A stretch of 64,000 bases of DNA. Origin: Coniella vitis (lineage: Eukaryota > Ascomycota > Sordariomycetes > Diaporthales > Schizoparmaceae). A model generated the notes under the pieces. That model searched no databases, was not told the origin of the DNA, and saw nothing but the letters and a program-made list of their open reading frames with translations. A program made the position numbers and the translations under genes. Shown here piece after piece: positions 62,592-64,000 of the stretch (position 1 is its first letter; the number at the start of each line of letters is the position of its first letter). The stretch is from the NCBI GenBank assembly GCA_011317545.1, contig WUJK01000005.1, positions 1,364,001 through 1,428,000 on the forward strand. Direction: 5' to 3'.

Positions 62592-63508
62592 TCAGGAAGC
62601 AGCAATCGAGGGCGATGGCTCGAGGCCCAGCCTCGCCTGTATTATCTTCACCACCTCGATCCACTCCTTCATCGCTCCATCGCCAATGTCGCCACAGGCA
62701 AGTGTCTTTTGCTGTGGTCTAAGGACCTCAAACCAGCCCGAGGCATCCACAGCAGCGCTGCCGTTGACGTTGACGTTGCCGTCTATGGCATCTTTGACCC
62801 CCCAGTCTTCGGTAAGCACGCGGATTTGCTTTGCTGTTATGGGGTGTAGCCACATGGCCGTCTTGTTGACAAGTCAGCGCCTTTTAGATTCATTCCAAGC
62901 CAAGGAGAAGAAGAAAACGAAAAAGCACCAGAACAAAGAAACGACCAGCAAAACAAAAGAGTCAGACTTACATTCATAGCAGGCGCCACCAGGATCCTCT
63001 TCCTCCGCCCATCTACCCTCCCATCCGTATCCCACGCCCGCACCACGCTCGTCAGTAGATTATCACACAGCCCATTCACAATCTTGGCCAAGGTATTCGC
63101 CGATAGTGGCACAATCGCCATCAAATGTGCCCACCGGCGCAACTCAATATGTAACACCGAAGCATTGCGCCGTGTCCATACACCCTCTGGGCCGACAGTT
63201 GCTCCGGCGCCCCATTCATCTTGGTCGGTGTAGATTGCGTCGACGCCTGGGATAGCGAGGAGGGTTCTGAGGGGCGGCTGCTCGGGCGCTTGGCCAGCGA
63301 GGAAGTTGGCAGCGGAGGTGGTGAGGATGAGGCGGATGGACAGGCGGGAGGAGAGGTCTGGGCTGGAGGAGGAGGAGGAAGATAGGAGGGTGTTGATGAT
63401 GTTGGGGAGCTTGATGGTTGCGACAGAGCCTGACGCGGCGAGGAGGAGGTGTATTTTGTTGTCGCTTATAGATGCGTGAAGCTGGGCGAGGTGGGAGTCT
63501 GTTTCCAT
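62592..63508 (-). CDS. phosphopantothenoylcysteine decarboxylase (HAL3/SIS2-type flavoprotein)
   Basis: PPCDC decarboxylates 4'-phospho-N-pantothenoylcysteine to 4'-phosphopantetheine, an FMN-dependent step of coenzyme A synthesis. Two exons on the minus strand: 63508-62972 (179 codons) and 62861-62592 (89 residues and stop), total 268 residues; the intron is GTAAGT..AAG. Family landmarks: LLLAASGSVATIKLP (flavin-binding start), the catalytic His in SVLHIELRRWAHL, the PAMNTAMW motif spanning the exon junction, and the ACGDIGDGAM loop with the active-site Cys. The protein has no long acidic tail of the yeast Sis2/Vhs3 kind, so it looks like a plain monofunctional enzyme; in yeast the subunits act as a Cab3-containing heterotrimer. 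A Ser run (SSSSSSS) lies in the N-terminal third. Confidence 0.95.
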
Positions 63509-64000
63509 TGTGGCGACTTGACTGAGGTGAGAACTGGTGAGACAATCACGGGGATATGAGGCTATCCTGAGCTGTGAAATCGATATGGACCTGGGTGGTT
63601 TTTGGTGAAATTATATGCGCAGGTTCTGATGTGTCAACCCCAGCTACTAAAGTCACAAATAAGTTCAAAGAGTGACCGTGACTGTGTAGAATCACAAGGA
63701 ACAAGATGCAGTCACGCACATTCGCTCTTTCAGTATACATGCACTCACTACCAAACAAGTGACCATCCTATCTCGCGAAACCAAAATCCAGCCAACAAAA
63801 CGCTGGACTGCTGACGAACACGCTACGGCCCGGGTGCTGTGGAAGGGTCAGAGGAGCCTAGCTGCCGCAAGCCCCGTTGTAGACCCGGCCGAGCCCGCCT
63901 GACAAACCGGCGGCTTATAGCGGCAGTGGCGAGCGGCTTGGGGGTGCTGGGGGCGTTGGGGTAAGCCCTGTAGCGCTGGCGACGGCCCGGCCGGCGCGTG
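63509..64000. other. 5' flank of PPCDC and start of an unresolved GC-rich stretch
   Basis: 63509-63760 should contain the PPCDC promoter. From about 63820 the sequence becomes very GC-rich, with GGGGG-TGCT-GGGGG-CGTT-GGGG at about 63941-63962, and no open frame can be assigned before the window ends. Confidence 0.5.

Noticed and set aside
21378..63508. fRMsr, gsh1 and PPCDC as a thiol-metabolism gene cluster
   Set aside because: They are 16-42 kb apart with unrelated genes between and separate promoters; proximity is best explained by chance.

Overview
The window is nuclear DNA of a filamentous ascomycete, most likely a Sordariomycete and possibly a member of the Hypocreales. I base this on short GT-AG introns with CTGAC/CTAAC branch points, ascomycete versions of every recognisable protein, and the pairing of an NsdD/SUB-1 GATA factor with a class I chitin synthase. 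No operons, CRISPR arrays, phage genes, intact transposons or convincing tRNA/rRNA genes were seen. Exon models were built by hand from splice signals, reading-frame continuity and remembered family motifs; no search was run.

Layout. (1) 1-929 (+): 3' end of an nsdD/sub-1 GATA factor gene. (2) 930-21377: about 20 kb with no credible gene, full of homopolymers, microsatellites and copies of a short near-palindrome (TACATAGTA/TACTATGTA). (3) 21378-22426 (-): free methionine-R-sulfoxide reductase with a 5-nt micro-exon. (4) 24508-28722 (-): a conserved 1386-residue protein of unknown function with repeated DLIDFIRxxPP motifs. (5) 28723-38049: a second gene-poor gap of 9.3 kb. (6) 38050-40612 (-): glutamate-cysteine ligase, gsh1. 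(7) 42510-43612 (-): J-domain protein with a poly-Glu tract and two apparent frame changes. (8) 46981-50281 (+): class I chitin synthase. (9) 51301-53957 (-): SLY1, an ER-Golgi SM protein with an 8-nt micro-exon. (10) 56860-61724 (+): a Q-rich protein with an RVxF-type motif and a C-terminal CCCH finger, resembling PP1 regulator PNUTS. (11) 62592-63508 (-): phosphopantothenoylcysteine decarboxylase.

The genes are ordinary housekeeping and morphogenesis functions: sexual development, glutathione synthesis, oxidised methionine repair, coenzyme A synthesis, vesicle fusion and the cell wall. Nothing marks them as a secondary-metabolite or defence cluster. Three of them touch thiol/sulphur chemistry (fRMsr, GSH1, PPCDC), but they are spread over 42 kb with separate promoters, so I treat this as coincidence. 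The least explained material is in the non-coding part: the dispersed near-palindromic motif concentrated in the gene deserts, and the deserts themselves.
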